A DNA stretch of 64,000 nt from Wolfiporia cocos (Eukaryota > Basidiomycota > Agaricomycetes > Polyporales > Phaeolaceae). Position numbers and translations under genes: made by a program. Positions 22,314 through 34,281 of this stretch are shown here, in pieces. The notes beneath the pieces were generated by a model. That model was not told the DNA's origin and searched no databases. It was given only the letters and a program-made list of their open reading frames with translations. The DNA lies in contig JACCLO010000003.1 of NCBI GenBank assembly GCA_029448655.1, positions 434,001 through 498,000 on the forward strand, read 5' to 3'. Numbering within the stretch: the first letter of the stretch is position 1; each line of letters begins with the position of its first letter.

Positions 22314-24075
22314 TCAGAGCGCAACGGCGAAGATGCCGCCGACGAGGCCGACGAGCGCGCTCGCGAACATCGCGGCCGCGGGCACCTGCGCGCCGAGCAG
22401 CGGCGCAGCGCCACTCTTGCTGTTGCTCGCGCCCGTGCCCGTGCCCGTCGCGGTCGTGCTAACGATCGGGCGCGTCGTCGCGCCCGCGAGCGTCGTCGTC
22501 GCGCTCGGTACGCCCGTCGACGCCGCGAAGCCGTCCGCCTTGATGCAGCTCGCGGTCGCGCTCGCCGCGGCGGCGGTGCCCGAGATGGAGTTGCTGCGGA
22601 GCGTCGCGAACGACCACTTGCACGCGGTCGCGTCGCGGCCCTGCGAGTTGTAGTAGACGTCCATCGCGACGTTGAGCTGCGTGAGCGAGTCGCACATCGA
22701 CAGCGCGCCGTACGTGCCCAGCGTGCCGTTCCCCGCGATCACATCGCACGCGCTCGAGTCTGTCCCGCAGATCTCGCCGAGCGCCGTGCCGATCGCCGAG
22801 TCGCCCTCCGAGTACGTCGACACGCACGTCAGCGCGCTGTTCACGCACGAGCACTCCTCGCTGTTGGGCGTCGGCGGGAGGTTCGTGCTCACCGGCCAGC
22901 TGCTGTTGTCCGACGGGCACGCGTCCGGGAGGGTGATGGAGGGCGTGTACGACGCCAGGGCGAGCGAGGAGCCGGTCGCGGTCGCGTACTGACTCTTGAG
23001 GTTCGTGAAGTCGGTGAGGGTGGTGACCGAGCTGCCGTCAGAGGAGATGTTGACGAGGCCGTAGGCGTTCGACTGCTCGATGTACTCGTAGATGATACCG
23101 CCGGACCAGACGCCGGACATGTCCGAGCCGTAGAGGACGGGAACGTCGGAGAAAGTGCGGGGCTCGACCTCATTGCATCCGTACTCGGAGAAGAAGGCGG
23201 GGATTCCGAGATTCGCGAGCTCTTCCGTCCGGGCCTGGTAGCCAGAGGCGGTGAAGGAGCTGTCGCCGCACCATTCGTAGATGTTCAGGCCCCAGTAGTC
23301 AAAGATCGAGCCCGTGTCCTCGTCGCAGGCGAGGTAGTACGGAAGCGCGACGCGGGAGTTGGGCGAGTCCGTGCCGGTGTAGCCGACGAGCTGGGTGTAG
23401 TTGTGCGCGCGCATGTACGACTTGATGTCGCGGACGGCGGCCTTGATGTACGGCGCGGCATCGTCGTTCGGAAGGCTGCTGATCTGCGGGCGGCGATCAG
23501 CGGGCGCCATGTGGTGAAACGGCGCTCGACTTACCACCTCGTTACCGATGTTGAAACCAAACACGTTGTCGTAGCTGCCAAAGGCCTCGATCGTCTCGAC
23601 GTAGGAGGTGAGCAGGGCGGTGTTCCACGAGGGCGAGGTCGAGCTGATGGCCATTATGGGGGTGGCGAGGTCGAGCAGGACGTAGATGCCTGCGTCGTTG
23701 AGGGCGGACATGCACGTGCTGTGGTCGAGCGTGGCATTGACCTGGTAGACACGGATGATGTTGATGTCGAGCTCCTTGAAGTACGGGATGTCGCGCTCGC
23801 AGCCCGCGCCATTTGCGAGGGGGTCGAGTGCGCTCACGGTGCCGGTGGCGGCGACGGAGGACTGCTGGTCGGCGCCATAGTTGGCTGCGGGACGGGTCAG
23901 AAAAACGGCATGTGAGAACGGGCGGCTGCGGACCTGCGTAGGCGACGCCCTTGAGGGAGAAGCGGTCGCCGGTGGCGGAGTTGAAGAGGAAGGAGCCCTT
24001 GCGGACGATGGGCGTGAGGGCGGAGGCGGAGGGCGCGAGTGCCGCGGCGAGGAGGAGGGGTAGTGAGGGCAGCAT
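22314..24075 (-). CDS. GPI-anchored beta-1,3-glucanosyltransferase, GH72 with X8 domain (GAS/GEL family)
   Basis: Enzymes of this family cut and religate beta-1,3-glucan chains at the cell surface, elongating and remodelling the fungal wall. Three exons (24075-23934, 23884-23535, 23483-22314) give 553 residues. A signal peptide (MLPSLPLLLAAALAPSASA) is followed by the GH72 barrel starting KGSFLFNSATGDRFSLKGVA. The acid/base Glu lies in GFNIGNEVV (about residue 162) and the nucleophile Glu in FFSEYGCNE (about residue 264). A Cys-rich X8/CBM43 module (CSCVNSALTCV to SFATLRSNSISGTA) follows. A Ser/Thr-rich linker and a hydrophobic tail (AAAMFASALVGLVGGIFAVA) indicate a GPI anchor. All key residues are present. 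The next gene upstream, cytidine deaminase, ends only 80 bp away on the same strand. Confidence 0.95.
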
Positions 24076-24155
24076 GTCGGGACCAACTGCAGGCCGTTGC
24101 GCAGGCGGGCAGAATATAAGCACGGGCGCCTCGCGGGTGATGGGCCCGAAATAGA

Positions 24156-25016
24156 CTAGCGCGGGTGGAGTGGCACGCATGTTCTCACGTACATCCTGCT
24201 GAACGGCCCGTCGGCCATCGGCAGCAGCGCCCCCAGCGCGAGCACCCGCACGCCCCCGCCCGCGTCCCCCGCCCCCACCCGCGCGCGGTAGTCGCCCGGG
24301 ACGAGCAGCACGGCGAGCTCGCGCGTGCAGAACTCGTCCAGCACCTGCCGGCACAGCCCGCACGGCGACACGGGCTGCGGGACGTCGCTATGGGCTGCTC
24401 AGCCTGCGCCCAGCCGCCGGCCGGCATGCTCACCTCGCGATCGCCACCGCGCGGAATGCGCGCATGCCCTCGCTCTGTGTCAATTATACACATCAGCACG
24501 CATCCCCGCCGTTGCGAGGGCGACCCGATGCTCACCACCGCGGCCACCATCGCCGTCCGCTCTGCACACACGGCCCCTGCCCCCGCGTCAGCACACGCAG
24601 CACCGCGAGCACACGCAGCACCGCGAGCACACGCAGCACCGCGAGCACACGCAGCACCGCGAGCACACGCAGCACCGCGAGCACACGCAGCACCGCGAGC
24701 ACACGCAGCACCGCGAGCACACGCAGCACCGCGAGCACACGCAGCACGCCGCGCACGCGCCACTCACCGGACGACACGCAGTCCACGCTCGCCCCCGCCA
24801 CCACCCGCCCGTCCGCGGCGAGCAGCGCCGCCCCGACCCGGAACGGCGGGTGCCCCCTGCTCGAGTACGCGTTCTCCCGCGCTGCACGCCGTCAGCGCCC
24901 GTCCGCCGCGCCCGCGCCGTGCACTCACCGGCCAGTGCGGCCACAATGAGCCGCTCCCGATCGCGTGTGCTGATCTCGTTTACGCCCGGCACCCGTGTGC
25001 TGCCTGCTGCCAACAT
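24156..25016 (-). CDS. CDD1: Cytidine deaminase
   Basis: This pyrimidine-salvage enzyme deaminates cytidine and deoxycytidine to uridine forms. Five exons (25016-24929, 24881-24768, 24576-24536, 24474-24434, 24387-24156) keep frame and give 171 residues. Family marks are FRVGAALLAADGRVVAG, the catalytic and zinc motif VCAERTAMVAAV (Cys ligand and proton-shuttle Glu), FRAVAIAS, and SPCGLCRQVLDEF with the two other zinc Cys. ALGALLPMADGPFS matches the usual end. The last about 12 residues are uncertain because a good donor (GTACGTGAG) sits just after FSRM, so a further small exon is possible. The second intron is 191 bp and consists mostly of an 18-bp minisatellite. The gene is compact and very GC-rich. 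Confidence 0.88.
24592..24735. repeat. 18-bp minisatellite, 8 copies, inside a cytidine deaminase intron
   Basis: Eight exact head-to-tail copies of CACACGCAGCACCGCGAG run from 24592 to 24735, followed by a degenerate partial copy. The array accounts for most of the 191-bp intron (24577-24767). Because 18 is divisible by 3, every frame stays open, producing long spurious ORFs. Confidence 0.95.
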
Positions 25017-26970
25017 GACGATTCGCGAGACACAACGCCTCGCCGGGCGCGCCTTCTCTGCACATGTTTTGCCTTATTGACCCCGTGCTATATCGGGGGC
25101 AGCGTCGCGTGCCCCGAATGCATTGCTCCACAACCATGGGATGAATGCCACATATTGCATCCCCACATACACTCCGCTCCAACGGCTGATTTTGATGCTC
25201 GTCACCGCAGCCACTGACCACAGCATGACGTCCACAGCTAATCCCGCACCACCAATAGGTACGCGCGCGGCTATAGTCCACTGGGAAAGCTCAGGCACGC
25301 AACACGCTTCGCGACCCCACCACCGACGTCACGCAGCGACCGTGCCGACCGACGGTCCGCTAAAATTCATTCCAAGGCGAGCAGCTCTCAACACTTCGTG
25401 CAGCTTGATTTTGCGCGATGCAACACGCCTTCTCCCCCCCGCACGCTCCCTCGAGCCCATCGCGCACACATCTGACAACGCGCCACCGATCGGGGGAAGG
25501 CGTGGAGCACCACCGCCGCGCGTGCGACCGAAAGAGTGCTACGCCGCCAGGACCGCAGAGCGTTCTAGACTCGCACGCCTACGTACAGACGCGCGGGGGT
25601 GCGCAAATCCGGAGGTGGAGCCTCCGCAGGCATGCGCCGCTCTCCGCTTGCAACGGGGCCCTCGATAATTTGCTGATCCCGCAAATGTCGTCGACACGAC
25701 GGGTGACAACGTCGGACGCGCCTCGCCCGGTCCAGCCGTTGCGTCCGGCGAGCGCTGGGCCGATCGAGGAATTTGACATGCCAAACCGATCGCGCCACAG
25801 ATCCTGCCAGCGGGAGGATGTCTTGGCTTTGTGTAAGTGGCGTCGTGAACGAGGTCGATCACGAGCTGTGTAGAGCACCGAGCAGCGCAGTAGGAGCAGA
25901 TCTTGATGAAGGTGCGATGGCCTATAGACCGGCAGTCCGACATCAATGTTGCGGCGAAGCTGCACTCGTGCAATGTCGTCGGCACGCGGCGGCTCCGGGC
26001 GCTATATACTCACTTCGAACTTGCATGATTCGTACAGGGCAGTCAGCGCAGAGCCGTTATCAGACGCTGCAGTGCGCGCGATACCAGCGCCAGCCAGACA
26101 ATCTCCGCCTCCGCACGACACAACCTTGTGCCTCGCAAGTACTAGCGTCAGCACAAAATGCGGCCTTACCAGTGTCGACGGCCCACGCCGCGCTGCAGCC
26201 ACAGCGCGCGATGCCCACCGCTACGCATACTTGCACGACGGCCCGCCCGCACGACTCCGCGCTGGAGGTGCCCTCTGAACGGATCAGACTCACGGTCGTT
26301 GCCACCTGAAGATGCAGACAAGCGAAGCGAGGTTGCTTCTACTAGTATCCTGCCTCCGCATCCTGCACAAGTCGGCCGTATTATGAGCAGCGCACCGCTC
26401 ACCCGACCATCGGCTCCGCGCACCCTTCAGAAGCAGGCCAAGGTGTATTCGCCGCCGGCACTCGGGCGTATATCGCCCTACGCTCGCTGCTCGAGCCCCA
26501 AGCTCGACACAAGGCGTCGACTACTGTGCGTCCCCCCTCAATTCCTCCATGCGGTGCGGCGCCGGCATCTGGCTTCCGCGCAGCGCTACAACGGGCCAAT
26601 GCATTTGGCTGCCATGAGAGATTATCAGAGTCGACGCGACTTCTGAGAATATGCCTCCCATCAATGAAATAGCTGTGATGACGTATACGTGCCAACGTCG
26701 ACGCATAGTGGAGGCAATGACAGCACTTCGAGCGTGCATTCATATATCGCGTATTCGCTAGCTATAGAGATACTCCGACACAGCCGGACTGACCAATGAC
26801 TTGTGCTCTGAGGCAGGCGCGATCAAGACTTCAATTTCAACACAATCACAGGTCATAGCGATGTGCCATGGCACTGTGCCATTACGGACGTGCATTTAAA
26901 AGTCGACCATCCGATGTCCCTACACCGCTAGGACTGGGTCACCTTCCTCCTGAAACTGCTGTCCCTAGAT
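25017..26970. other. 2-kb stretch without a confident gene
   Basis: No family was recognised. On the minus strand from about 26740 to 26005 there are hydrophobic or cysteine-bearing frames (VYVITAISLMGGIFSEVAST, CVAVGIARCGCSAAWAVDTG) with plausible splice sites, including a GTGAGT donor after CKFE at about 26008. This could be a small multi-exon membrane protein gene, but I could not assemble one. The promoter of acyl-CoA oxidase-like copy 2 must lie at the right end. Confidence 0.3.
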
Positions 26971-29006
26971 ATGAAGTTCAGTACCACTTCTCAGGTACGA
27001 GACCTCGCAAAGTATGACAGCCTCGCCGATAGTATGCTATCGGACAAGGAGATCAAATCATCATATCGCACAGCGCGCGAGATCGCAAGAGCCTCAGGTG
27101 CGTCTGGTTCTCTGGTATGCCACACGATCGCATCTTAATCAAATTCCATACAAGGGATCACGACCCATGACGTCCTCCATCTCACCTCAAAGTTCTTGAG
27201 CCTTCACATGGATAACAGAGTCGTCCTCTACAACGGCGCATACACCCTCCTTACTATTCAGTTCAATCTAGCTGCTGGAACTCTGGCCCCATTTGTCGAA
27301 CATCGTCCGGAGTTGCGGCCGCTCATGGACCAGATATTGAACTTCGACATATCGTAAGCCAGTCTCGCCGTGCTCCCTCATCAATCTGACATGGATGGTA
27401 GAGCTCAGTATCTTCTCACCGAGGTAGGCCATGGTCTAGACGCTCCGCATTTAGAGACAATCGCCACGCTTCGTCCGAACGGAGAGTTCGACTTGCACAC
27501 TCCAAATATCAACGCATGCAAGTGAGTCTTGCCTTGAAGTTGGCACCAGAAGCGCAGCTGAACATATGGATAGGTACATGCCACCCACTGGACCCCTTGC
27601 AGGACTACCACGAGTGGGGATTGTCTTTGCCAGACTAATGGTTGGCGGTGAAGATAGAAGCATACGTCCATTTGTTGTTCCCCTCTGCGATGACAAGCAG
27701 ATGTGCAAAGGCGTCTCCTCGCGGTACGCCTTCGCTGACCTTCTGATTAACAACCTCATCGACGACTTTACGTAGGCTTTTGCCACGACGAGGAGGCGTA
27801 CAATTCGTCGACCATGCTGTGACATCTTTCGATCACGTACGGCTGCCTTCCGCTGCTCTCCTGGGATCGCTCGCCAAACCGGCCGACTTGCGGAAGAACT
27901 TCCTCAAGTGTACGTGGCGCGTCTCGGTCGGATCGCTTCTGGTCTCCATCTTCTCCGTTCCGTGTCTGGCTGTTAACGCCTATGTTACGGCTCGCTACAG
28001 TCTTTGGAGGACAGTGACGGGAGCTAACGGGGCGAGGGTGCCTATAATGTCCTTCCGGACGCAGCAGCTCCCGATCATGCACGCGATCGCACAGTGCTAT
28101 GTGCTTCGCGCATATGCGGAGGAGGCCGTGAGGCTGTACGCGGACACATCCATCGACCAGAATGTCCGTAGCGGTATTGCCGCTGCCGCGAAGGCATCGA
28201 TGACAGAGCATGCGTGGTCGAGCATGTCGGCTCTCACAGAACGAGTCGGCGCTCATGGCCTTTTCGAGCACAATTACATTATGCAAACTGAGGTATGTAG
28301 ATTGGGTACCAGTCGAGTTCGTTTGAACCAAGCAAATCATAGCTCACTTTGAGAGGGATCCGCATAGCTGAGGGAGACGTGACTGCACTGAGCATCCGTA
28401 TGTACTTGATCCTTATACCAATGGTGTCCCATATACTGATCTGGCCACTGATCAGGCTTAGCGATCGAGCTCCTGCTTGGCCGCTACGAGATGCCAAAGT
28501 CAAGACACCCATGTTGTCTCCTAGCACGTCACGAGGCCGGTGTCATTGCTGAGTGTCGCACCCTACTGGACAGATTTGGCGGGAGACACCGCGATATCAA
28601 CTTTACACAGGCATTTTTGCCCCGCTGCGTGCCCCTAGTACAGGCGATAGGTCACCGCATGGCATATGAAGCCGCATTGGATGCCAAGGTTCCTCAGCCA
28701 CTGCTTGACCTATATGAAGCCAAAGCGATCACGCTCGATCTAGGGTGGTATGCAGAGTCGGGGAGGCTACCGCGCTACATGCAGCTAGAAATGGAGGGTA
28801 AGGCGGTTGACGCGGCTATGCAACATCTAGAGGAGTATCTTGGAGGACTGCATGCAGAGCCATATGCAGCTGCGCCTATTCTCACGCAGCGGAGTTGGGA
28901 GGAGTTCTTGATGGATCTGCCAAAATTCCATGGAGATGCAGAGTTGTGTCTCGTTTCCCCCACAGCTCACCACCCAGCGATGGCTGTTGAAAAAGCTCGC
29001 CTGTGA
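26971..29006 (+). CDS. Acyl-CoA oxidase/dehydrogenase-like flavoprotein, copy 2
   Basis: This is the same family and exon layout as copy 1 but clearly diverged. The start MKFSTTSQVRDLAKYD at 26971 is placed by alignment to the N-terminus of copy 1. Shared blocks are LLTIQFNLAAGTLAPF, LLTEVGHGLDAPHLETIATL, FVVPLCDDKQMCKGV, FRTQQLPIMHAIAQ, GAHGLFEHNYIMQTE and GHRMAYEAALDAKVPQP. All exons remain open when joined at matching GT-AG junctions, so it appears functional. Unlike copies 1 and 3, the intron after KGVSSR uses an ordinary GT donor. Its substrate is unknown. It ends VEKARL without a peroxisomal signal. Confidence 0.78.
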
Positions 29007-32000
29007 GATGCATAACATAATGATACAAGCTACATATAGTATGTGCTCTACGCTGCTTTTGAGCTGATCTTGAACAGTAAATTGTACCATAGGGAATCTA
29101 TGAACTTCTGTACATTTGTAAGAGTTTGAACGTGGCAGTACCTGGGTGTTTACGGAGTGCAAACGCTGATGCATTCGCTTATTACCTTTCCGGATAATAT
29201 ATTGTTGAAGTCGGAATAAAGCGTATGGGCTGTGCATTTGCGCTTATGAGATTTCGAGATTGCCTTGCTCTTTATTTCGGATCGGATTCATACCATGATT
29301 ATATCATGAGGGCAACCCTGCTAAAATATGCCGCAATGAATAGCCATATATCAGCACCTAGTCATGAACACAGTGTCTCATCGCGTACCGTGATTAAAGA
29401 AAGCCCAAATGCATGGGTATCTGAGATTTGGTACAAATTGTTCTCGCAGTCCGATTTACTTGTTCGCCTTCATTGGGTTGATCTATCTATACTCCTCAGT
29501 TCTCGGTCAGGATAACATTTCAATTGAGCCCCATACATAAAGCTGCGGCCTGCATGTATTCATATAGCCAACGCCCCGAAGCTTTGTGGCTGATGCACTC
29601 AAAGCTCTCTCAGATCGACAATAGAATGCCATAAGCTGAAGAGTGCATAGCTTCGATGATCAAACGATGAACCACATGATGTCTATGCTTTCTGTTGATA
29701 GGGTACCAGTACTGGTAATGAATGACCTCGCTCGCCTAGAAGAGTTGTGCACTGGATGCATGGACCCGCCACATGCCATGAGAGGTTGTACTACTGTTGG
29801 GACGGATCCCCTGCCTTCAATATTAGGCATACCACTCACATTTCTAGTCTTGAGAATCATTAATCATTGGTGAGTACCATGAGTCCAAACTTTGAGTAAA
29901 GCATACTGTCCCTCCATCGCAACAAGTAATCTGGTACTACAGGCAGCATCTTCAATGATGATAGCGCCTAATATCATGTGGTGGAAGAGCGATCGCGATC
30001 GGATGATCTGGTTGGGGAGGGGCAACCGTAGGGAAGCGGCAAACTCCGGATGTCTGGCGTCTATCATGCGCCACAACAGTGCTGCACCCACCGGGGGCAT
30101 TATCTAATGACTTTGTCGGAAACATGCTGGTATCATTTGAATAAGTGATCAAATGCGAACCTAATGCATTGATTGCTTATGTAATATCTTCATTAGATAA
30201 CGCCCCCGGTGTCTGGATCTTTACGCAGCCAATGGTTAGCTGAGGTCATGTGTTTCTCACGATGTTATCAACCAATGCATTATATTTGCATTTGATCACT
30301 TATTCAAATGATACCAACATCTTTAAAGTCATCAGATAATGCCCCCGGTGACGGACCTGCACCTGGCACGAGCTTAGCGCGCACAGTGAGATGGTACAGA
30401 CGTAAAGGCTCCCCGGATAAAATTATCCATGCTTCGTCTTGGTGAGACAAAGTGGTACGAATGATTTAAAGAACAATTTCTCATACATAAATTATTTTGT
30501 GTAAAACCCTGCATTGAGTGTACCACAGCGCAAGCTATTTGAAGTTTAACGAAATTCTGCTCCAAATGATTTGTTGAGAAGTGAGAAGATAAATGATTGA
30601 GATACTTACGATGTACTTCAGCTGAATATCCTAGGAGGAGATAGCAATCCATCAAAACATCGGAGTACAGCTTTGAAAGACTGTAGATCTACATGATACT
30701 AGCAAGGGTAGCATGAGAGTATTTAGAGAGTTGATGATGGAGATACAAAATAGAATGAGATAGTTCTTCAACCAATAGCACGGGTTGTTCAGAGACAGTG
30801 AATATTCTGGCAAGGAGATGCGACATGCACTTTCTTTCTTAAACAGGATGTCAACGCCACATGTACAGGCGCATCGCAAGTCACGTCGCGTCGCATTAAT
30901 AGCAAGTCACATTGTTTCTGCGGGTGTTTACGTGACAACGCAGTGCTGAAGACTTGCCTCTATTTCTCAGTGTGCTAGAAATCCGGCTTTCCTTCCTTAA
31001 ATCTCATGCCCAAAACATCGCGCTCTCATCTTCAGCGAGCGGCATCGTCAATATGATTCAGAGAAGCTGATACCTCCTTCACAGAACCTACAGCAAAAAG
31101 CAGATAAATTAGCGGCTCTCAGAATTGATATTGGCGAGGGATCCGAGACTGATACTGAGATGGAGATGGAAAGAGTAAATGACTTACGGCATCCTTAACA
31201 GCTATCCTTGCATGACTTACATCTTGGGATCATATAATCTGTACACTACTTGAGCTGCAGCTGATAGCGTACATAGGTACTACTAGTGACATCAATATCC
31301 TAGAGTAACGCCCTGGACCTCAAGCGGTACCAGCGTCAAAAGCGCCACCATCACAATTTCAGCGTCAAAATCCCTTGTAAGGGGTAATTCAGGCTCCAAA
31401 GTGATAAGCTCAGGACAGATTTCTAGGCGGGGTTGCCCCTCCCCAATCTGGTGCAAGAACCCGAATTCATGATCAGCCGTGCAGCGAAGTGCTCCATACC
31501 CGAGAAAGTGTAGGAGTTTGGATATAGAGGAACAGCCTGTGGACTTGGTCCGCACAAACAATGCAGTTCAGCACACAGATGTCTGAACATTCGACATAAG
31601 TCGTAGCAGGAAGAAGGTCTCAAACGTTCTTCTATTGATACTTTAAATCACCTGGCCGGCCAGGACGGGCTGGACTTCTGCTACGGGGGATAAGGTTCGC
31701 GCAAAGAAGGCTGCATTCCTATGAAACTGGGCTCAGGACCACTTAGAGCTCCAGTGCGACATCGAACTAGTATAAATCTCTAGAGGCTCGTTCAGCTGGT
31801 CTATTACGCATATCTCACGTCGCCCCAATAGGGGCACATCTTGTGACTGGCGCATGCGAATGCTGTGTTTGCGCCATTTGCTTGAATAGGTCCACTGCAG
31901 TCCAAGCTCGAAGCGACTGTGAATATATAAGTGATTGGACACAATAAAAGATGCATAAGATTTTCTCTATACCACAGCTGTCTTTGTCACTGTGGTGGAG

Positions 32001-32230
32001 ATGGACAGCGTGAAGCGTTACCAGCCACAGGCACCCGAGCCCTGACCCAAGCTTCTGGGAGAGACGGCGGCCCACGCAGACGATGACCTCTCTATACTAC
32101 TTTTTACAGGTTACGGCAAGAGTACGATAGTGGATAGCTGATACGTGCAGAAGGTACAGGAGAACGCGTGTGTTAATCATTTTCAAGGATTAAATGCTCA
32201 TACGTGACGCACAGCTGAGTACAAATAATA
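29007..32230. other. 3.2-kb gene-poor stretch between two tail-to-tail acyl-CoA oxidase-like genes
   Basis: No gene was recognised. It contains a small inverted-repeat element at 30089-30350 (separate entry). A frame at 31292-31561 (minus, 89 codons, ending LLTLVPLEVQGVTLGY) looks protein-like but matches nothing I know. Confidence 0.35.
30089..30350. mobile_element. Small MITE-like palindromic element
   Basis: It starts CACCGGGGGCATTATCT and ends with the reverse complement AGATAATGCCCCCGGTG. The two arms stay similar for about 80 bp (TGGTATCATTTGAATAAGTG in both). A third inverted copy of the terminal motif lies at about 30190-30211, so it is either two nested copies or a rearranged one. 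No coding capacity and no clear target duplication were found. Confidence 0.55.
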
Positions 32231-34281
32231 TCATAGATGGGCCTGCACAACGACTGGCTTGGAATGTTGAGGCACTGCCGTTGATAGCAGCGATAGCCCA
32301 GCCTTGCCAATGTATGTCGGCATCTCATCCAGGAATGTCTCCCAGTTCTTCTGAGTCAGAATGGGCGATATAGCGTATGCCTCTGCGCCGAGGCTTGACA
32401 AGTATTGCTCCAGGTGTGGCATACCAGCACTGACCGCCTTGTCCTCCATCTCAAATTGTGCCCAGCGAGAGCGTCCCGCGGACTCGACATACCATCCTGA
32501 ATCGAGGAGGATAACGCCTGCCTCGTAGAGGTCAATCAGTGGGCGAGGAACATTGGCGTCGAGCGCGGCCTCATACGCCATCCGGTGTCCGATGGCCCGG
32601 ACGAGAGGCAAACAGCGAGGTAGCAGCAGTCGGGCTAGACTTTCGTGACGGTGATTTCCGCCCGCCTTGGCAAGCAGAGAGCGGCACTCGGAGAACAGGC
32701 CGGCCTCGTGGCGGGCAAGAAGACAGTCTGGATGCCTCGGCTTCGGCATCGAATATCGACCAAGCAATAGTTCGTTTGCAAGTCCTAAGGTCCTTGTTAG
32801 TCATCGTGACTAAGTATCAGTGCGAGAATAAGGCTCACGGATGCTCAGGACTAAAACGTCTCCCTCCGCGATACGGATGCCTCGTATCAACAGCTGCAAC
32901 AGGAATCAGCGCTAGCCGCACACGAGCAATATGTGAAATCTACCTCAGATTGGAGAATGTTGTTGTGCTCAAACATTCCGTGTGCGCCAATCCGCTCGGT
33001 GAGAGTCGCAAGGCTCGACCAGGCGTGGTGTGTCATCGAGGCTTTCGCTGCGGCAGCGATTCCACTCCTGACGCGGTGGTCAATAGACATATCCCGGTAC
33101 ATCCGGGCCGCGTCATCTGCGTGTGCGCGCATCACTGCAACCTGGGCGATTGCGTGCATGATCGGCAGTTGCTGGGTTCTGAAAGACATGATTGGGACGC
33201 GAGTGCCATCTGATGCGGTGACGATCCGGCGAAGACTGTAGCGGGCAACAACATAGGTGTTGACGGAGATGAGAGGAATGGCTATTGTTGCAAGGGCCAG
33301 TGATCCAACGGAGACGCGCCAAATACAGGAGATGAAATTGGCCCGGAGGTTGGCAGGCTTCGCTAGTGATCCCAACAATGCTGTAGCCGGAAGTCGGACA
33401 TGGTCGAACGAGGTAATAGCGTGGTCGATGGGCTGGATCCCTCCTCTTTGAGGCATGACACTAGACATCCGATGAGCGGTCGAGCCCCAACAATCCGAAT
33501 GAAAGCTGCTTGCCGAGTGGTCACGCCTCTGGACATTTGCTTCCCGTCGCCAAGAGGGACAATGAAAGGACGAATACCTCGGTTCTCGCCATTCACTATG
33601 AGTCGCGCGAATACGACTGCGACCCGAGGCAATTTCCCAAAAGGACCAGATGGAGGCATGTATCTGGCTTGGAGTCAGTGTCCATTTGCGTAAGTTGGAG
33701 CGCGACTCACTTCCGTGCGTTCGGGTGAGGGGTGTGTAGATCAAATTCTCCGTTGTCAAGGAGTGTCGCGGTCGTCTCTAAGTTAGGAGCACCCAAGCCA
33801 TGTCCCACTTCGGTGAGTAGATATTGAGCGCTGTCGGGAGATACCCGAGCTGTAATGATTACATTGTCTTGTAATATTCGTTGGATTGACTCACGAGACC
33901 TCGAACCTCATGATCTTGTCCATGAGCGGTCGTAGCTCCGGTCGTCTCTCCACAAATGCTGCTATAGTCCCGCCTGCCAGATTATATTGAATTGTGAGGA
34001 GCGTGAAGGCACCGCCATCGAGAGCATGTATGTTGTCGGTATGGAGTTCCCAGAACTTAGGTGTCATGTACAGAACATCCTGAGCAGTGAGAGCTATCAT
34101 AAGTGTTGTGCCAGGTGAATGAAACGCACGACAACAAGTCGATGATCTGCTTACCGTATGCTTTTGCAATCGCGCATGCTCTACGATATGAGAGCTCGAT
34201 CCTTGCTTCCAGAGAAGCGTCATGAGGCAGTCGTTTGTATTCCTGGGATTGAGGGAGGTGGACGGTGCATGAAGGAGCCAT
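32231..34281 (-). CDS. Acyl-CoA oxidase/dehydrogenase-like flavoprotein, copy 3
   Basis: This is a close paralogue of copy 1 on the opposite strand. Start MAPSCTVHLPQSQEYKRL is at 34281 and the stop at 32231. The exon order and all family blocks of copy 1 are present (LLTIQYNLAGGTIAAF, GENRGIRPFIVPLGDGKQM, GAHGMFEHNNILQSE, GHRMAYEAALDANVPRP). From about exon 5 onward it is almost identical to copy 1, whereas the first exon is noticeably more different. It also has the GC donor (GCAAGC) at the intron after GVTTR. The frame is intact throughout. It is likely a recent inverted duplicate of copy 1, or homogenised with it by gene conversion. Confidence 0.8.

Noticed and set aside
22287..23915. 542-codon plus-strand frame
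   Set aside because: It is exactly antisense to the GH72 gene, whose minus-strand reading has signal peptide, both catalytic Glu and a GPI signal. The plus frame is Arg/Val/Asp filler.
24592..24735. CRISPR-like regular repeats
   Set aside because: The 18-bp units are directly adjacent without spacers and sit in an intron of a eukaryotic gene, so it is a minisatellite.
24165..25217. 350-codon plus-strand frame with repeated His-Ala-Ala-Pro-Arg units
   Set aside because: It is antisense to cytidine deaminase and reads through the 18-bp minisatellite, which stays open in all frames.
1..34000. A secondary-metabolite or catabolic gene cluster around the acyl-CoA oxidase-like genes
   Set aside because: No synthase, P450, transporter or regulator lies between the copies; the neighbours are an F-box gene, a wall enzyme and cytidine deaminase.
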